From the NCBI GenBank assembly GCA_016868665.1, contig VGGK01000019.1, positions 1 through 36,908 of the forward strand: a stretch of DNA of 36,908 nucleotides. The letters run 5' to 3'. Position numbers and translations under genes: made by a program. Origin of the DNA: Chlorobiota bacterium (GTDB lineage Bacteria > Bacteroidota > Chlorobiia > Chlorobiales > Chlorobiaceae). Numbering within the stretch: position 1 is the first letter of the stretch; every line of letters begins with the position of its first letter. Shown one piece after another: positions 34,843-36,908 of the stretch. The notes under the pieces are model-generated. The model saw only the letters and a program-made list of their open reading frames with translations. It made no database searches and was not told the DNA's origin.

Positions 34843-35198
34843 TCTCCTGTTTTATTGATAAAGTGGATATGCAGTGATCATCCGCTGAAAATAAGTCGGA
34901 GAGTACCGGCGGCGCATTATCAGAAAAGCTCTGCAACCTGGATGACAAGGTTGCTCAGACGAACAGACCAGATACTCTCTCAGATAGAAAAAGAACTGAT
35001 AAAGAGCTCATTGAATACTGTGTTGGTTCGAGGGAAATGGGGTTCTTCTGTGTTGTCTGTAATATAAATATCTTTATTAATAAAAGACACAAAAAACAGT
35101 CCATTAAACTAATGATGATGCCGGCCGGATACCACCCTCTCAGCCTTTACATGAGTTCTGATGCGTTCATTTGTCAGACACTAAATCAGGAAAACACA
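34843..35198. other. Gene-free stretch with a foldable leader upstream of the M4 gene
   Basis: No convincing gene on either strand; short frames here have no ribosome sites or recognisable content. A possible minus-strand leader structure exists: GAGAGTA (34899-34905) can pair with TACTCTC (34973-34979), enclosing a GCAACC/GGTTGC hairpin (34933-34938, 34949-34954). The rest shows nothing I can name. Confidence 0.35.
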
Positions 35199-35234
35199 AA
35201 GCGCCCGAAAGATATACTGTTCTGTCGGGCGCTT
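35199..35234 (-). terminator. Terminator of aqpZ
   Basis: AAGCGCCCGA (35199-35208) pairs with TCGGGCGCTT (35225-35234) around a 16-base loop. Read on the minus strand it is followed by TGTGTTTTCC, a T-rich tail. Confidence 0.75.
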
Positions 35235-35285
35235 GCCTTATGAAAAACCACACTAAATGTCCATTAATCCGCCGGGCAGATCTGT

Positions 35286-35975
35286 TCATTCCTCTGTGCT
35301 GCCGATAAACCGGTATATTATGGCCCCCAGAACTCCACCGACAATAGGCGCTACCCAGAACAGCCAGAGCTGTTCGAGAGCCCATCCGCCAGCAAAAACC
35401 GCAACGCCGGTGCTGCGTGCCGGATTGACCGAAGTATTGGTAACGGGAATGCTGATCAGGTGAATAAGAGTGAGACAGAGGCCGATGGCAACCGGAGCAA
35501 GGCCTTTGGGTGCCCGCTCGTCGGTTGCACCGAGAATAACGATAAGAAACATCATGGTCATCACTACTTCGGCAACGAGAGCGGCAAGAAAGGAATAACC
35601 ACCAGGCGAATGCTCGCCGAACCCGTTTGAAGCAAATCCTCCGGCAAGAGAGAATTCTGCTTTTCCGCTGGCAATCATGTAAAGCACGCCGCCCGCAACG
35701 ATTGCTCCCGCAACCTGCGCTACAATGTACTGGGCGAGATCCTTTGCTTCAAAACGCCCACCTGCCCACAGACCGATGGAAACCGCCGGATTGAGGTGAC
35801 AACCCGAAATATGCCCGATCGCGTAGGCCATGGTAAGAACGGTAAGACCGAATGCAAGCGAAACGCCAAGCAGGCCTATACCTACATCCGGAAACGCGGC
35901 GGCAAGCACGGCGCTCCCGCAACCGCCAAGCACAAGCCAGAACGTACCGATAAACTCTGCGACATATTTTTTCAT
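35286..35975 (-). CDS. aqpZ: Aquaporin Z water channel
   Basis: A 229-residue inner-membrane water channel with six helices and the two NPA half-helices: [16 protein letters not shown] (NPA at 62-64) and VNPARSTG (NPA at 184-186). The aromatic/arginine filter positions read Phe42, His172, Thr181 and Arg187, identical to the water-selective set of E. coli AqpZ, so glycerol transport is unlikely. The ATG at 35975 is preceded by AAGGAGAA; the frame upstream of it is not family-like. Monocistronic, with a terminator downstream. A possible promoter is TTGTTG-15-TATAAA on the minus strand (complement of 36031-36057). Confidence 0.96.
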   Translation of the reverse strand: MKKYVAEFIGTFWLVLGGCGSAVLAAAFPDVGIGLLGVSLAFGLTVLTMAYAIGHISGCHLNPAVSIGLWAGGRFEAKDLAQYIVAQVAGAIVAGGVLYMIASGKAEFSLAGGFASNGFGEHSPGGYSFLAALVAEVVMTMMFLIVILGATDERAPKGLAPVAIGLCLTLIHLISIPVTNTSVNPARSTGVAVFAGGWALEQLWLFWVAPIVGGVLGAIIYRFIGSTEE

Positions 35976-36311
35976 ATGAAGTTCTCCTTTGCCGCCGGAT
36001 GTATATTTCCACGTCCAATTCAAATATGCCTTTATATCACATCCACCGCACCAACAAGGCACCGATTCGTGTAAACCATTATAAATTCCTGGCACCTCTC
36101 CCTGTTCAATCTGATCTTCCTGTCCGGTCTCCTTCCCGCATGCCTTGCAGACTGGTTGTGAATTATAAGCGCATTATTGAAAGAGAATCGAAATTATTTC
36201 CGGTGCGTGATTTAACGTTAAACATATCACATATGTACTTGCACTGTAAAATATAGTGAAATCCTTATAGCCCTCAAATTTTCACATTGTTCTGATGAAC
36301 ATCTTTTCAAA
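35976..36311. other. Intergenic region upstream of aqpZ
   Basis: About 335 bases without a supportable gene. It holds the weak aqpZ promoter candidate near 36031-36057 and ends at the terminator of the next minus-strand unit. Nothing else stands out. Confidence 0.5.
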
Positions 36312-36344
36312 AAGCGGAATGCCCTGTTCAAGGGCATTCCGCTT
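36312..36344 (-). terminator. Intrinsic terminator of the small secreted protein unit
   Basis: A 13-bp perfect stem, 36312-36324 with 36332-36344, and a seven-base loop. On the minus strand the right arm runs into TTTTT (CGCTTTTTGAAAAG). Confidence 0.88.
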
Positions 36345-36390
36345 CATATAACTGTTCTGGAAAACATATTGCCAGAGATAGTAACACGGC

Positions 36391-36726
36391 TCAGGGACAA
36401 GTGAAGACAACGTTGATCCATGCCGAAGCAGCTCCGTCCTGAAGGTTTGGAATAACCCTGTAACTGCCTGCCGGAAGAGTAAATCCTCTTGCTTCACCAT
36501 TAGAATTGAAATTCATGACCAATTCTCCGGTACCTTTCTCAATCCAGAATCCGCTTGCTCCCTGACCGTTGACATTCGTGATCGTTCCTGTTGCAGGCAA
36601 TGAAAACAGCTGGCCGTTTATTTTTGCATTCTGGCCGGGGTATCCCCTGCTTTGGCTGCCGTTACCTGTAGCAGTCGTTGCAGCCAATGATACCGCAGCT
36701 GCGAAAATAACGGTCATCAAAGTCAC
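36391..36726 (-). CDS. Small secreted protein of unknown function
   Basis: A 111-residue frame from a GTG at 36726, with GAGG nine bases upstream overlapping the stop of the preceding gene; an ATG at 36717 is the alternative start. Residues ~4-20 (MTVIFAAAVSLAATTA) form a Sec signal peptide with probable cleavage near ATTA. The mature ~90 residues are rich in Gly, Asn and Ser with alternating hydrophobics, suggesting a beta fold, and include GFWIEKGTGELVMNFNSNG and FTLPAGSYRVIPN. The protein ends in INVVFTCP with its single cysteine. I do not recognise the family. It is probably co-transcribed with the partial upstream gene and has its own terminator. Confidence 0.65.
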   Translation of the reverse strand: MTLMTVIFAAAVSLAATTATGNGSQSRGYPGQNAKINGQLFSLPATGTITNVNGQGASGFWIEKGTGELVMNFNSNGEARGFTLPAGSYRVIPNLQDGAASAWINVVFTCP

Positions 36727-36737
36727 CGTGTTTTGCC

Positions 36738-36908
36738 TCAGTTGGAAATGGAGAAATTGTCCTGTTGAGTTAGCGAGTTAATGTTAGCTGCAGTTGTCAA
36801 AATCTGGTGGCAATCGAGACGCTGTCTCATGTCCAGTCTTTTTTGTTTTCGTTCCGCTCTGGCGGCCTCAAGTTTTTGATCGCGTTCTTTGAAAATCTGT
36901 CTGTCACG
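36738..36908 (-). CDS. C-terminal part of a charged, helical protein (start outside window)
   Basis: The minus-strand frame is open from the window edge to a TGA at 36738-36740, giving 56 residues. The first ~32 are dominated by Lys, Arg, Glu and Gln (FKERDQKLEAARAERKQKR), a pattern of a long charged helix or coiled coil. The rest is polar and low in hydrophobics. The stop lies 11 bases before the GTG of the small secreted protein, and the GAGG ribosome site of that gene overlaps the stop, which supports both frames as real and co-expressed. The function is unknown. Confidence 0.6.
   Translation of the reverse strand, partial: RDRQIFKERDQKLEAARAERKQKRLDMRQRLDCHQILTTAANINSLTQQDNFSISN

Noticed and set aside
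35037-35243. Short plus-strand frame in the gap between the M4 gene and aqpZ
   Set aside because: No ribosome site, no recognisable content, and it runs through the aqpZ terminator hairpin.

Overview
The window reads as a stretch of chromosome from a green sulfur bacterium (Chlorobiaceae). The strongest pointer is the adjacent aclB-aclA pair, which encodes two-subunit ATP-citrate lyase of the reductive TCA cycle in the order and sizes typical of this family. The compact argCJBFRGH cluster, class II aldolase, RpiB and rubredoxin fit an anaerobic autotroph. No genus or species can be fixed from sequence alone. I saw no rRNA, tRNA, CRISPR array or intact insertion sequence.

Layout. (1) 1-2.2 kb, + strand: the 3' end of ppk1, then rpiB and a CBS/ACT-like protein, all overlapping by a few bases. 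(2) 2.2-7.7 kb: a LexA/CI-like S24 repressor with a probable self-operator, an M20D amidohydrolase, class II fructose-bisphosphate aldolase, and a Prc-type tail-specific protease ended by an 18-bp terminator hairpin. (3) 7.7-15.2 kb, - strand: argC-argJ-argB-argF-argR-argG-argH. A perfect match to the ARG-box consensus lies upstream of argC, ArgB carries the arginine-inhibition signature, and a hairpin separates argG from argH. (4) 15.4-20.2 kb, + strand: a PstS-like lipoprotein, a membrane diguanylate cyclase and two LolC/LolE-type permeases, tightly packed. (5) 20.2-27.2 kb: a 54-residue rubredoxin, a GNAT acetyltransferase, a lipocalin, a GDT1-type Mn/Ca transporter with a structured upstream region, a HerA-like ATPase with a coiled-coil tail, a FetAB-type ABC exporter, and lgt. 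(6) 27.3-30.5 kb: aclBA with a strong terminator.

(7) 30.5-36.9 kb is the accessory part. It opens with a 15-bp perfect inverted repeat sitting on a TATAAT-like element that leads into no full gene. It continues with a small protein that resembles the N-terminal domain of the neighbouring trypsin-like protease, that protease itself, and a 905-residue thermolysin-family metalloprotease. Neither protease has a recognisable signal peptide, and the metalloprotease ends in a His/Cys cluster. AqpZ follows. A small secreted protein preceded by the tail of a charged, helical protein runs off the right edge.

How the parts work together. The arg cluster covers every step from N-acetylglutamate to arginine except the ArgD aminotransferase. 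It shows control at two levels: ArgR with its ARG box, and feedback on ArgB. AclBA supplies acetyl-CoA and oxaloacetate from citrate, and Fba serves gluconeogenesis from the fixed carbon. The lipoprotein-GGDEF-Lol group looks like one envelope-linked operon. The protease group at 30.6-34.8 kb and the lipoprotein/cyclase pair at 15.4-17.6 kb are the best candidates for something not yet described.
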